The notes: generated by a model from the sequence alone, not told the origin. Positions 36,601 through 45,790 are shown, counted from the stretch's first letter. The stretch: DNA of 64,000 nt from Prolixibacteraceae bacterium (GCA_025355875.1 JANXYV010000138.1:28194-92193); one strand, 5' to 3'. Numbers and translations are program-made.

Positions 36601-37440
36601 TCCGTCAATATCAACAGTAACCAGTGCCGGTTTGCTCATGGTGATGTATACCTCGCCATTGATGATTTTATAGGAGTCGACCTTATCGGCAGGATGAACC
36701 GCAGCCAATTTGATTGGTCCAAAAGGAGCATCGTCGCCAGTCACTGATTTACGCGTTATTTTAACTACGATAGGCGTATTCGGATCCAGTTCGAAATTGG
36801 TATAGGTATGGCTCCATCCTCCTATATAACTGGCATAGCCATAACCTGGATCAGTATCCTTCAAGGGCGACTTGGTAAGCCAGGCGAATGGAGTCTGCCA
36901 GTTGGTAACATCGGCAAGATTAGCTGAATTTAGTTCGCTCACTTTCTGCACACGAAACTCATAGTAGGGCGATGGATCCAATCCCGGTACCGGCGGATAA
37001 ACATGAAGGCGGTTTTGGGTGGCAACAGCATTTTCAATCTTATAAAACCTGAAATCACCTATTGCCAAAACTCCACCCTTCACAGGTTCTGAATAGTCCA
37101 AAAAATTCATATACACCTGATGGGTTCCGCTAACTGTTTGCATGAGTTCACAATCGTAGTCCATAAAATTGACCGACTTCCCCGGGAATATGTTCGATTT
37201 TCCGGTATGGTGAAAGTAAACCCGACCAATAAGTTCTCCATCTGATTTGTCGAGACGAAGTTCAACTTCGCCGCCCAAGCCATATGAGGCTGCCTTGATC
37301 GTAAAATGGTTGACTCCATCTCCAAAATTGGCCGGGTTAACGGCTTGCCAGGTAAACCCTTCAGGTGCTTGTGCCTGAACTAAATTGGCAAACAATACCA
37401 TACTTAGCAGAACTATAAAATGGGAGACTATTGATTTCAT
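33673..37440 (-). CDS. secreted beta-helix polysaccharide hydrolase (GH49/GH28-like) with InlB-like, malectin-like and sorting domains
   Basis: The 1255-residue protein has a signal peptide (HFIVLLSMVLFANLVQAQA). Residues about 340-690 hold a parallel beta-helix with NSDATSLDGHTTLEDCFFRT and the acidic pair in QDDGHY. This layout recalls GH49 dextranases and GH28 pectinases, whose catalytic residues are such Asp pairs. About 700-915 are three repeats ending in motifs like SGWSGNLSG and GDKGITANF (Divergent InlB B-repeat type), then a malectin-like domain (AVNCGGPAFKASDGTIF, NYEVTLLFAEIY), a fourth such repeat, and a type A sorting domain at about 1166-1255 (QNYPNPFQTETTIPYQ). It should be exported by type IX secretion. 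The GH family and substrate need comparison; catalytic assignment is inference. It has no clear TAnnTTTG box. Confidence 0.8.
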   Translation of the reverse strand: MKSIVSHFIVLLSMVLFANLVQAQAPEGFTWQAVNPANFGDGVNHFTIKAASYGLGGEVELRLDKSDGELIGRVYFHHTGKSNIFPGKSVNFMDYDCELMQTVSGTHQVYMNFLDYSEPVKGGVLAIGDFRFYKIENAVATQNRLHVYPPVPGLDPSPYYEFRVQKVSELNSANLADVTNWQTPFAWLTKSPLKDTDPGYGYASYIGGWSHTYTNFELDPNTPIVVKITRKSVTGDDAPFGPIKLAAVHPADKVDSYKIINGEVYITMSKPALVTVDIDGQLDTRNAPRVRDGWDSSAFPYTSRKLGCHAVSIFANPFIEDKPDPNGAGVLVIKAGEPIPADINTRSWTTLYFEPGVHKMSVDKNTKGELVERRWDPKDVITLKSNKTIYIPGDAIVYGNFTDYGRTSGTSENIRIYGHGTISGSKILFWTAWTDYPKSEYPNSQFHEAVSVRNAKNVRYEGITVADPANHTLKISGDLTQFYTPNAIKWAKVIAWRPNSDATSLDGHTTLEDCFFRTQDDGHYIGGAVTMRRIVFWHDVNGATFRGDFTTQRFDANNASNVPKEILIEDIDIIYARGVFGFGTNLDFSIIGCKGGGNKMLKDGIENTGQMVHFRNINISDPKPVRHLFGFLADANNSGDLAGMRFENINYASKQTFGWKNGGILGTASSAFRNLVFDNVTIAGKNVDAAYISNAANLKTNEFLYDMTYRIDYKIPSTNYTLVTTATNGSIQVSTDQATSGKVSVTAVPINGFKFSGWSGNLSGTENAATITMDGDKGITANFSPVFYTISKTAENGAIILDPALEKFTPGAVVKVKAVGNIGFTFASWGGDLSGVQNPGTITVDGDKKISATFSIVPTYSLSTNAANGSIVLNPPGGIYNEGTIVKASATTDFGYQFRNWSGDISGSVDSTTITIDANKSITANYNFVGSAIESFAVNCGGPAFKASDGTIFSADKNYSGGNTYTSTAAISGTEDDKLYQSERYGDVTYNIDLPNGNYEVTLLFAEIYQTQPKQRVFNVLIEGKPVISKLDIWSMAGANAAYNKTFTIQLIDGQLNISLQKITDNPKISAIKVVPVFDGKAFKLNTQSTNGSIAISPAGTSFVAGTEVNLTAIPDNGFKFDNWAGDLSGVTSTIKITLDSDKTAVANFSSSTGTGLINSNNSTTMLMQNYPNPFQTETTIPYQLHEASHVKLTIYNFLGQQVSTLVNEYQSAGNYSPVWNVLYNQRKQLDNGIYFFKLETGNNSTQTMKAILLR

Positions 37441-37848
37441 ATTTTTACTATATTTTATTGACAGGTAGAATAATTTTTATCGCCGAAATTTTAGTCACGT
37501 CTTTTTTCTCTCAGATGCCAAAAACTCTGTAAAGAGCAGTAGCAGAATAAAAATTGAATTTTTTTTAGTATCATAAGTGGATCAGGTTAGTACTCTATAA
37601 ACATAGACATATTTCTTGACCTTCAAAACCCGGCTTATCCTAAAAATAATTTATCCAAATTCTTTCTGCCTGAATTTCAAGAGAAGTGGTCGTTCTGTCA
37701 AGCTTTTCCAATGGATATTCTTCATATGACATCAATTATGCCACCATCGTTCGGTGGACTTCACGAAAGGGCGAATTCACGGAAAATTATTCAGGTATAA
37801 CCGTACTGGTTTAGTTTTTTTCGATTCAGGGCAGCCCACAATTTTTTG
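37441..37848. other. about 410-base non-coding gap
   Basis: This gap between the 1255-residue cargo gene and mtgA is AT-rich with no credible gene, tRNA or repeat. A short CCACC...GGTGG inverted repeat near 37741-37757 is too small to interpret. The upstream region of the leftward cargo gene shows no consensus -7 box. Confidence 0.6.
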
Positions 37849-37856
37849 TAAATTTG
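37849..37856 (+). promoter_or_regulatory. -7 box of mtgA
   Basis: TAAATTTG is a perfect TAnnTTTG match 33 bases before the ATG at 37890. An in-frame TTG at 37854 lies inside the box and is therefore an unlikely start. Confidence 0.5.
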
Positions 37857-37889
37857 TATTTAATTGTTTCTCCAAAACATTCCTGTTTT

Positions 37890-38576
37890 ATGGGCAAAAA
37901 GATATTTCGTTTCCTGTGGAAGGCAGCAGCCTGGTTTTTCGGATTATCTGTTTTTTCTGTACTTGTTTTTCGGTTTGTTCCCGTCCCCATTACTCCTTTA
38001 ATGCTTATCCGGACTGTTGAACAGGTCTTTAGTGATGATCCTGTTCGCCTGAAACACAACTGGGTTTCTATGGACGAAATCTCTAAAAACCTTCCATTGG
38101 CGGTTGTCTGTAGTGAGGATCAGAATTTTATGAACCATTCCGGATTCGACATGGAAGCCATCGAACGTTCGATGGATGCGGCCAGACACGGATTCAAACG
38201 GGTGCGAGGCGCCAGCACGATTTCGCAGCAAACGGCAAAAAATGTTTTTCTTTGGCCAGGCCGAAGCTGGATACGCAAAGGATTTGAAGTTTATTTTACT
38301 GTGCTGATTGAATTCGTTTGGGGCAAGGAACGAATCATGGAAATTTACCTGAACAGCATCGAAATGGGAAAAGGAATTTATGGTGCCGAAGCTGCTGCAC
38401 AATTTTACTGGCATACCAGCGCAATAAACCTTTCCCGATCACAGGCCGCAGCGCTGGCCGCCGTACTGCCAAATCCCCGAAAATACAGTGCGAATCCTCC
38501 GGGTCCATACGTTCAGGAGCGAATTGGATGGATCGTCGGGCACATGGGGCAGTGGGGGACCATCCGATTTAACTAG
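37890..38576 (+). CDS. mtgA: monofunctional peptidoglycan glycosyltransferase
   Basis: MtgA polymerises lipid II glycan chains without a transpeptidase domain. From the ATG at 37890 the protein has 228 residues: a membrane helix (AAAWFFGLSVFSVLVFRFV), then the GT51 motifs SEDQNFMNHSGFD (catalytic Glu), RGASTISQQTAKNVFLW, KERIMEIYLNSIEMG and GAEAAAQFYW. These are the conserved GT51 blocks in order. The length is typical of the monofunctional form. A strong terminator follows at 38627. Confidence 0.94.
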   Translation: MGKKIFRFLWKAAAWFFGLSVFSVLVFRFVPVPITPLMLIRTVEQVFSDDPVRLKHNWVSMDEISKNLPLAVVCSEDQNFMNHSGFDMEAIERSMDAARHGFKRVRGASTISQQTAKNVFLWPGRSWIRKGFEVYFTVLIEFVWGKERIMEIYLNSIEMGKGIYGAEAAAQFYWHTSAINLSRSQAAALAAVLPNPRKYSANPPGPYVQERIGWIVGHMGQWGTIRFN

Positions 38577-38626
38577 ATTTTTCCATCCAGATACAACACA
38601 ATCCCGATTCTGTTGTTATATACTGC

Positions 38627-38651
38627 GTCCGATCAAATCGGACTTTTTTTT
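38627..38651 (+). terminator. terminator of mtgA
   Basis: GTCCGAT (38627-38633) and ATCGGAC (38637-38643) form a perfect 7-base stem with a 3-base loop, followed by a run of eight T. It ends just before the CcsBA gene. Confidence 0.85.
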
Positions 38652-38685
38652 GACTTTTAGCTTTTAACAACTGGACAACCAAAAA

Positions 38686-41600
38686 ATGATCCCAATGAAG
38701 AAAATTCTGAATTTCATGTTTTCCTTTCCGTTTATGGCTTTTTTACTGTTGGTTATGGCTTTCTCAATGGGCATTGCCACTTTCGTTGAAAGCAGCTACG
38801 GTACCGAAGCGGCACAAGGGCTGATATATAAATCGTTCTGGTTCAGTTTGGTTCTGGTGTTGTTGGCAATCAATCTGCTTGTCAATTTCATCAGACACAA
38901 AATGTATACCCGGCAACGAATCGCCGTCGGACTTTTTCATATTTCGTTCATCCTGATTCTGATTGGAGCAGGAATAACCAGGTACATCAGTTTTGAAGGT
39001 ATCATGCATATTCGCGAAGGTGAAACTTCTGATTTTATCCTTTCATCAGATGATTACCTTACTGTTAAAAGTGCCAGTCAAACAGTAAGTTCGCCAGTCC
39101 TGTTTTCAGAACTTAGCCACAAGGGCTTCCACGAAAAGGTGGTGGTCGATGGACGTTCAGTAGAAGTGAAGTCAGTCGGTTTTATCAAGAATGCGGTCCG
39201 CACAGTGAAGGAAGATCCTTCCGGTTCAGAAATGATCGATTTTGTTGTTTCGGAAGGCCAGGGAAGGGAGAACTTTGCTTTTTCAAAAGGGGACCGGATA
39301 AATCTTGGAAATGTTGTACTTGCCTACAATCTGCCAGGCGCAAATGTTCAGTTTGTAAGCAATGCAAAAGGTCTTTCGCTGGTTTCGGACCGGCAAATCG
39401 AAATACGTTCGATGACTGGTGGTGCGACTGAATTTGTCAAGGCTCAAGACACTGTGATGGTAAAAACGATGCAATTGTATGCGATCGATTCGTATCTCCT
39501 GTTGGTTAAAAACTTCTATGAACATGCTACATCAAGTGTGTCCCAGGATGCCAGTGGCAATTCGAATGAAGATGCTGTGATACTTCAACTGTCTGATGGA
39601 ACCCAAACGCAGACTGCCACAGTATTCGGACGGCATGGTCTTGAAGGTGCACCATCGAACGTCAGTTTTGGAAGTTCTGTTCTCGAATGTTCTTATGGAG
39701 CCATTCCGTTTTATTTACCGTTCACCTTGAAACTTAATGATTTCCAGATGGAAAAATATCCCGGATCTGACAGCCCATCCTCATTTGCCAGCGAATTGAC
39801 TTTGATTGACAAGGAGAAGAGCGTGAACCGGAATGTCAGGGTTTTTATGAATAATACACTCAATTACCGTGGTTATAAATTCTTTCAGTCGTCGTATGAT
39901 CAGGATGAAGCCGGCACGGTTCTTTCGGTGAACGCCGACGCTTTGGGAACCTCAGTAACTTATCTCGGGTATTCACTCCTTGCACTTGGTTTCATTTTGG
40001 CTCTGTTCAGCAAAAACTCTCGTTTTCAAATCCTGATCCAACGTTTAAAACAATATTCGAAACCGGCTGCTCTGCTTGCCTTCACCCTTATGTTCATGAA
40101 TCTGGGATATGTAAGGGCCGGAACATCCGAATTGTCGTCAATTCCAAAGCTTGACCAGGCATTTGTCGACGACTTTTCCAGATTGTGGATTCAGGGTTCC
40201 GAGGAAAGGATTGAACCGGTCTCGACCCTGGCCTCTGAAATTCTCCGGAAAGTGAGCAGGCAGTCTGAATTTGAAGACCGTTCGGCGGAAGAGGTGATGT
40301 TTGGGCTGTACCTGCATCCTGAACTTTGGAGAAATGTCCCGTTGGTTTATGTGACGAACGATCAGTTGAAAGGATTGCTTGGCGTTACTGAGAGGCGGGT
40401 TCCGCTGACTACTTTTTTTGATGAAAAAGGAGCTTATAAACTGATGGATCAGGTGAAGGCTGCATTCGCTAAAATGCCGGCATTCCGCAATGTATTTGAA
40501 AAGGAACTTATCAACCTCGACGAACGGGTGAATATCTGCTTCATGGTCATCAATGGCGATATGTTTTCTTTGTTTCCGGGACGGACGAAAGCCGATAAAT
40601 GGCTCGCTGTCGGAAGTTCTCCTGTTGGACTTGCTTCAGCCGATTCGTTATTTATAAATCGTGGGTTTCAGCTCCTGAAGGAGTCACTGAACGGGCAAGG
40701 TGGAGTCAATAGCCGTCAGATTCTGGCCAGTATTGCTGCATATCAGCTTAAGAATGCCGGTGCATACCTGCCATCCGAATCCAAAAAGAGCGTGGAAATT
40801 TTCTATAATTCGTTCAATCCGTTTAAACGGGTATTCCCACTTTATTTGCTGGTTGGATTTACCTTGCTATGTGTGTTTTTCGTGAATATTTTCAGGCAGA
40901 AAAAGATGGGAACCAAAAGCCAGATGGTGTTTACTATGCTGATTGTGCTTGGATTTCTGGTTCATACCTTCGGGTTGGTATTGCGTTGGTATATTTCAGG
41001 TCATGCTCCCTGGTCGAACGGGTATGAGTCGATGGTTTATGTGGCCTGGGCGGCCATGCTGGCCGGGGTTATCTTTGGCCGGAAATATCCGATGGTCATC
41101 GGAACAGCTGCAATGCTTTCCGGAATCACCTTGTTTGTTGCACATCTTAACTGGATGAATCCTGAAATAACCCACCTGGTTCCGGTATTAAATTCCTACT
41201 GGTTAATGATCCACGTGGCAGTGATCACTGCCAGCTACGGATTTCTGGGTATGAGTGCTTTCATAGGTTTGCTGGTACTTATATTGTATTGCATCAGCAA
41301 TACCGGAAACAGTAAAAATGTCAAAGGAATTGTTCTTCAGCTTACCACAATCAGCGAACTATCCATAACCATCGGTCTATACATGCTAACCATTGGCACT
41401 TTTTTAGGTGGTGTATGGGCGAATGAAAGCTGGGGCCGATACTGGGGCTGGGATTCGAAAGAAACCTGGGCATTGGTCACGGTGGTGGTTTATTCATTTG
41501 TGGCACATATGCGCATGATCCCTTCTTTGAAAGGAATTTATAACTACAACATCGCTTCAGTAATGGCATTCTCATCGGTTCTCATGACTTATTTTGGGGT

Positions 41601-41745
41601 GAATTATTACCTCAGCGGGATGCACTCTTACGGAAAGGGGTCGGTCGATTCGGTGCATTGGTCGGTTTTTGTGATGATTGGTATGGTTGCCTTAATCATG
41701 GTCATTTCAAATTTCAAACAAAAGAATCTGGAAGTTGAAAGCTGA
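38686..41745 (+). CDS. fused ResB-CcsA cytochrome c biogenesis protein (CcsBA)
   Basis: The 1019-residue membrane protein fuses the two halves of system II cytochrome c maturation, which carries haem outward and attaches it to CxxCH motifs. Residues 1-470 form the ResB half: helices near the N-terminus (FPFMAFLLLVMAFSMG, FWFSLVLVLLAINLLV), a large periplasmic domain with EGETSDFILSSDDYL, and another helix near 425. The 550-700 region is periplasmic. The rest is CcsA, with the WWD-type haem motif WGRYWGWDSKETWAL near residue 920 and His residues in the flanking helices (WMIHVAV, FVAHMRM). The start may also be the ATG at 38695. It could mature the two haem lipoproteins encoded at 50.8-51.6 kb. 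Confidence 0.92.
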   Translation: MIPMKKILNFMFSFPFMAFLLLVMAFSMGIATFVESSYGTEAAQGLIYKSFWFSLVLVLLAINLLVNFIRHKMYTRQRIAVGLFHISFILILIGAGITRYISFEGIMHIREGETSDFILSSDDYLTVKSASQTVSSPVLFSELSHKGFHEKVVVDGRSVEVKSVGFIKNAVRTVKEDPSGSEMIDFVVSEGQGRENFAFSKGDRINLGNVVLAYNLPGANVQFVSNAKGLSLVSDRQIEIRSMTGGATEFVKAQDTVMVKTMQLYAIDSYLLLVKNFYEHATSSVSQDASGNSNEDAVILQLSDGTQTQTATVFGRHGLEGAPSNVSFGSSVLECSYGAIPFYLPFTLKLNDFQMEKYPGSDSPSSFASELTLIDKEKSVNRNVRVFMNNTLNYRGYKFFQSSYDQDEAGTVLSVNADALGTSVTYLGYSLLALGFILALFSKNSRFQILIQRLKQYSKPAALLAFTLMFMNLGYVRAGTSELSSIPKLDQAFVDDFSRLWIQGSEERIEPVSTLASEILRKVSRQSEFEDRSAEEVMFGLYLHPELWRNVPLVYVTNDQLKGLLGVTERRVPLTTFFDEKGAYKLMDQVKAAFAKMPAFRNVFEKELINLDERVNICFMVINGDMFSLFPGRTKADKWLAVGSSPVGLASADSLFINRGFQLLKESLNGQGGVNSRQILASIAAYQLKNAGAYLPSESKKSVEIFYNSFNPFKRVFPLYLLVGFTLLCVFFVNIFRQKKMGTKSQMVFTMLIVLGFLVHTFGLVLRWYISGHAPWSNGYESMVYVAWAAMLAGVIFGRKYPMVIGTAAMLSGITLFVAHLNWMNPEITHLVPVLNSYWLMIHVAVITASYGFLGMSAFIGLLVLILYCISNTGNSKNVKGIVLQLTTISELSITIGLYMLTIGTFLGGVWANESWGRYWGWDSKETWALVTVVVYSFVAHMRMIPSLKGIYNYNIASVMAFSSVLMTYFGVNYYLSGMHSYGKGSVDSVHWSVFVMIGMVALIMVISNFKQKNLEVES

Positions 41746-41937
41746 ACGATTTGTGGTGAAGAATCCGCAATGAGTTCGTTTCGTGGAAAGCCGGTCAAAG
41801 AATAGAGATTCAGCAATTTATCGGGTCTTTGCCTGAATGTGCAATGGGAGGTTCGGCAAATATTGGTTTCAGCCGGGTTTCAGAAATACAAAATAGTTTT
41901 ATATTTAGAACCTTGACTTGATCTAAACTATGAAACT

Positions 41938-43803
41938 ATGGCTATCGAAGTGAAAAGGACCTTTGATATTCTGGACCGAATCCTTCATGAATTTCCCCGT
42001 GAAGATGCTCTGGGCGGAAAAGACAACGACGACTGGTATGCATACAGTACGGCTGAATATGTTGAGAAATCGCATCATTTTGCGCTGGGTTTGCTGGCTT
42101 TGGGGCTGAAAAAGGGGGACAAGGTTGCAACAGTAACTACGAACCGGCCTGAATGGAATTTTGCTGATATGGCACTTGCCATGACCGGAATAGTACATGT
42201 GCCCATTTATCCAACCATCAGCGACGAAGAATACAGTTATATACTCGAACATGCCGAAATTCACGTTCTGCTGGTTGGCGACCGGAAGCTCTACGAAAAA
42301 TTAAGTCCGATTGCCGGACGATTGCCCGAAATTGCCCATATATTTTCGTTTGATGAGATCGAAGAAGTGAAAAACTTCATTGAAATTATCGAGATGGGTA
42401 AAAACCATCAGGAAGAATTAACCGGAAAACTGGAAAGTATAAAAAGAGAAATCAGTCCGGAGGATTTGGCTACCATCATCTACACTTCAGGAACAACGGG
42501 TGTTCCGAAAGGGGTTATGCTCTCCCATGCCAATCTGGTCTCGAATTTTGTTGCTCATTCAAAAATGCACGATTTGGGCAGAGACCATCGGGTAATCAGC
42601 TTTCTTCCACTTTGTCACGTCTATGAACGCAGCGTAAATTACCATTTTCAATACAAGGGAATGGGGATTTATTACGTTGGAAACCTGGGGCAAATCGTTT
42701 CGGCCATCAAAGAAATCAAACCTCACATGTTTAATTCGGTTCCGCGCTTGTTGGAACGGGTTTATGATGGATTCGTGTCGAAAGGCAACGAACTTACCGG
42801 TTTAAAAAGGATTGTTTACTTTTGGGCGCTCAGACTGACCCGGCATTTCGAATACAATAAAAGATATAATTTCTTCCTGAAATTCAGGATAGGGATTGCG
42901 GATAAACTTATTTACTCCAAATGGCGTGAAGCGCTGGGCGGAAATATTGTTTACCTCGTTTCGGGCGGAGCAGCCCTTCAGCCAAGGATTGCACGGGTTT
43001 TTGGAATGGCGGGGATGCTCAACCTGGAAGGATACGGGCTGACCGAAACCTCCCCGGTAATTTCGGTGAACAATCCGAACACAAAATCCATGAAAATTGG
43101 AACAGTCGGCGAAATTTTACCCAATATTGAACTGAAGTTCGGAGAAGATGGGGAAATTTTGGTGAAAGGACCTGGTGTCATGACTGGTTATTACAAGTCA
43201 CCTGAATTGACTGCCGAAGTAATCGACGAGGATGGATGGTTCCATACCGGAGATATCGGCATTCTGGAAGATGGCAAATTCCTGAAAATTACCGACCGGA
43301 AAAAGGAAATGTTCAAGCTTTCGGCAGGAAAATACATTGCCCCCCAGATGATTGAGAATAAGCTGAAAGCGTCCTTCTTTATCGAGCAGGTGATGGTGAT
43401 TGGCGCCGGAGAAAAATTTGCCAGCGCCCTGATTTCGCCCAACTTTGTGTATTTGCACGACTGGTGCAGCCAGCGAAAAATACATTTCATGGATAATCAG
43501 GAATTGATCCAGCATACCGAAGTGCTGGCGCAGTTTCATCGTGAAGTGGCCGCGATCAATAAAACATTGGGCGAATATGAAGAAATCAAGAGGTTCCGGC
43601 TGGTGAGCGACGAATGGACCCCCCAAAGCGGCGAATTATCGCCGACATTGAAACTCAGGCGAAATGTCGTAGCCGACCGGTACCAAAACATCATCGAAGA
43701 GATTTATTCGGTTTCTAAAGTCCAGCCCGGAGGTAGGTTCAGGTTGCCGAAAATCAACCTGAATTTTGATATCAATGCGTTTATCAAGAGGTTGAAATTG
43801 TAA
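41938..43803 (+). CDS. long-chain acyl-CoA synthetase (AMP-forming)
   Basis: The 621-residue enzyme activates a fatty acid with ATP and CoA. It has the adenylate-forming motifs IIYTSGTTGVPKGVMLSH near residue 180, YGLTETSP near 362, WFHTGDIG near 433, and KITDRKKEMFKLSAGKYIAPQ near 450, in the normal order. The size and the absence of a signal peptide fit a cytoplasmic FadD-type or bubblegum-type synthetase. The exact acid is not decidable, so no gene symbol is given. A weak -7-like TATATTTA lies at 41900, and an inverted repeat follows the stop. The start at 41938 follows a short leader. Confidence 0.92.
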   Translation: MAIEVKRTFDILDRILHEFPREDALGGKDNDDWYAYSTAEYVEKSHHFALGLLALGLKKGDKVATVTTNRPEWNFADMALAMTGIVHVPIYPTISDEEYSYILEHAEIHVLLVGDRKLYEKLSPIAGRLPEIAHIFSFDEIEEVKNFIEIIEMGKNHQEELTGKLESIKREISPEDLATIIYTSGTTGVPKGVMLSHANLVSNFVAHSKMHDLGRDHRVISFLPLCHVYERSVNYHFQYKGMGIYYVGNLGQIVSAIKEIKPHMFNSVPRLLERVYDGFVSKGNELTGLKRIVYFWALRLTRHFEYNKRYNFFLKFRIGIADKLIYSKWREALGGNIVYLVSGGAALQPRIARVFGMAGMLNLEGYGLTETSPVISVNNPNTKSMKIGTVGEILPNIELKFGEDGEILVKGPGVMTGYYKSPELTAEVIDEDGWFHTGDIGILEDGKFLKITDRKKEMFKLSAGKYIAPQMIENKLKASFFIEQVMVIGAGEKFASALISPNFVYLHDWCSQRKIHFMDNQELIQHTEVLAQFHREVAAINKTLGEYEEIKRFRLVSDEWTPQSGELSPTLKLRRNVVADRYQNIIEEIYSVSKVQPGGRFRLPKINLNFDINAFIKRLKL

Positions 43804-43813
43804 GAACGCAAAA

Positions 43814-43852
43814 GTTCCAAATTTCAGATTGAATCAAGCTGAAATTTGGAAC
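43814..43852. terminator. hairpin between convergent genes
   Basis: GTTCCAAATTTCAG (43814-43827) pairs perfectly over 14 bases with CTGAAATTTGGAAC (43839-43852), loop 11 bases. It sits between the acyl-CoA synthetase and the helicase, which read toward each other. No long T run follows, so it may terminate weakly on both strands. Its right arm runs into GGAACTTGGAATTTGG, the repeat also seen at 49226. Confidence 0.55.
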
Positions 43853-43876
43853 TTGGAATTTGGAGTTTTGAGGTGT

Positions 43877-45661
43877 TTAATTTCTTCTTCGTCTTGGACG
43901 ATCGCCACGATCATTGAATCCGCCTTCGCGGCGTCCATCGCGGTTTCCACCACCATATCCGCCACCAAAACCACCGCCACTGCGGCCCTCGCTACGGAAT
44001 GAACCTCCACCTTCGCTGCTGGCTTCCTGTCCGGCGGTTGATTCAACCCGGCCAATATTGATTACATGGCCTTCAATGGCTACATTATTCAATGCGTTTA
44101 CCAGATCACGTTCGTAATTGCTGTCGATTTCAAAAAACGAGAATTTGCGTTGAATGTCGATTTTGCCGATTTCGATGTTCCGTCGGCCTGAAAATTCGTT
44201 GATCATTCCGATCAGTCCCGAAGCATTCAGATTTTGTTTCTTTCCGGCGTTGATAAACAGTTTGGTAAATTTTAAACGGTCGCCACCGCGTTCGCTGCCG
44301 CGATCGTTGCGTGAAAATGAATCGCGTGGGATTTCGGCCCTGATATTCAGGTCGCGGGCATTTTTATAGTAATCGAGCAATTCGTTGAATTCGAGCGATA
44401 CAAAGTGTTTCACGATGTCGCTGTGGCTCATTCCGTCAAACTGTTCCAGAATCTGTGGGAGGTATTTTTCAACCTGGCCACTGCTGATGTCAACGTTCTT
44501 TACCCGTTCAATGAGGTGAAACAATTGTTTCTCGACAATTTCTTCGCCCCCCGGAACCATTTTGCGCTCAAATTTTTTGCGCGAAAGTTTTTCGATCTGT
44601 TTCAGACGGCCGGTTTCCTTCATGTGCACAATGGTCACCGAAATTCCGTTTTTGCCTGCCCTTCCGGTACGGCCGCTGCGATGAATATAAATTTCCGGAT
44701 CGTCAGGCATCGAATAGTTGATCACGTGACTCAGCTCAGTTACGTCCAATCCGCGTGCAGCAACGTCAGTTGCTACCAGCATTTGAATTTGTTTTGAACG
44801 GAAACGGGCCATTACCTGGTCGCGCTGAGCCTGCGAAAGATCGCCGTGCAAAGCATCGGCATTGTATCCGTCGGCCATAAACTGCTCGGCCACTTCACGG
44901 GTTTCCATGCGGGTACGGCAGAATACAATGGCATAGCAGTCCGGGTAATTGTCAGCTATGCGTTTCAGTGTTGCATATTTATCTTTGGCATGAACCACAT
45001 AGTAATGGTGCTCTACGTTTTCGGCTCCGGCATTTCGTTTTCCAACCGACATTTCCAGCGCATTATTCAGGTATTTCGATTTAATTTCGGAAATACCCAA
45101 AGGCATGGTAGCCGAAAATAAGAGGGTTTGTTTTTCCTTTGGGGTGGTCGAAAGAATAGCGTCCAGCTCTTCTTTGAAACCCATGGTGAGCATTTCGTCC
45201 GCCTCATCCAGAATCAGCCAGCGAATGGCAGAAATGTTGAGGATCTTCCTGCGAATTAAGTCATGAACTCTTCCGGGAGTACCAACAACGATTTGTCCTC
45301 CTGATTTTAACTCCCTGATCTGTTTGGTAATGTCAGCACCTCCATAAACGGCAATGCTTTTAAAACCTGGAATGTAGGCTGAATACTTGTCGAGGTCGCG
45401 GGTGATTTGCAGACACAACTCACGGGTCGGGCAAAGAATCAGCGACTGAACCTCTTTGACCTGCATGGAGATGTTGTTAATAACAGGTAATCCGAATGCA
45501 GCAGTTTTACCGGTTCCGGTCTGAGCTAAGGCTACTAAATCCTGTGTAGATGAAATCAGGTGTGAAATAGTAATTTCCTGAATAGGCGTAGGGTTAACGA
45601 ACCCCATTTCAGCGATCGCCTTCAAAATTTCCGGTTTGAGACCGGTTTCTTCAAATGTCAT
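43877..45661 (-). CDS. DEAD-box RNA helicase with DbpA-type RNA-binding domain
   Basis: The 594-residue enzyme unwinds RNA, probably in ribosome assembly or mRNA turnover. It has the Q motif (NPTPIQEITI), AQTGTGKTAAFGLP (motif I), PTRELCLQI, GTPGRVHDL, LDEADEML (motif II), LFSATMP, ATDVAARGLDV and HRSGRTGRAGK in order. Residues about 465-545 resemble the DbpA RNA-binding domain (KFTKLFINAGKKQNL to HVINIGRV). The tail is Gly/Arg-rich (GGGFGGGYGGGNRDGRR) and ends RRRRN, likely binding RNA. The leader at 45662-45790 may be structured, as in cold-shock helicase genes. CshA/DeaD-like is a reasonable family label. Confidence 0.93.
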   Translation of the reverse strand: MTFEETGLKPEILKAIAEMGFVNPTPIQEITISHLISSTQDLVALAQTGTGKTAAFGLPVINNISMQVKEVQSLILCPTRELCLQITRDLDKYSAYIPGFKSIAVYGGADITKQIRELKSGGQIVVGTPGRVHDLIRRKILNISAIRWLILDEADEMLTMGFKEELDAILSTTPKEKQTLLFSATMPLGISEIKSKYLNNALEMSVGKRNAGAENVEHHYYVVHAKDKYATLKRIADNYPDCYAIVFCRTRMETREVAEQFMADGYNADALHGDLSQAQRDQVMARFRSKQIQMLVATDVAARGLDVTELSHVINYSMPDDPEIYIHRSGRTGRAGKNGISVTIVHMKETGRLKQIEKLSRKKFERKMVPGGEEIVEKQLFHLIERVKNVDISSGQVEKYLPQILEQFDGMSHSDIVKHFVSLEFNELLDYYKNARDLNIRAEIPRDSFSRNDRGSERGGDRLKFTKLFINAGKKQNLNASGLIGMINEFSGRRNIEIGKIDIQRKFSFFEIDSNYERDLVNALNNVAIEGHVINIGRVESTAGQEASSEGGGSFRSEGRSGGGFGGGYGGGNRDGRREGGFNDRGDRPRRRRN

Positions 45662-45790
45662 AATTATCCTTTAAAATTGTGAATCAGCAAAACGCTGATC
45701 CTTGCCAATGGAAGGAGACGGGTAGATGCTCCAGTCCTGAACCAGGCAAAAAAGGAAATTATCCGACCCCTAAAATCTGGCGCGAAAGTA
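45662..45790 (-). ncRNA. candidate structured 5' leader of the helicase
   Basis: The leader transcribed leftward has a TACTTTCG -7-like box at 45790-45783 (one mismatch). It shows an outer pair TTGCC/GGCAA, an inner GGAG/CTCC pair, a CCTG/CAGG hairpin, and a separate ATCAGC/GCTGAT hairpin near the start codon. Four such pairings in about 95 bases are more than the surrounding AT-rich DNA shows. By analogy with DEAD-box helicase genes in other bacteria, this could be a temperature-responsive leader. It is not a named family I can confirm. Confidence 0.4.
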
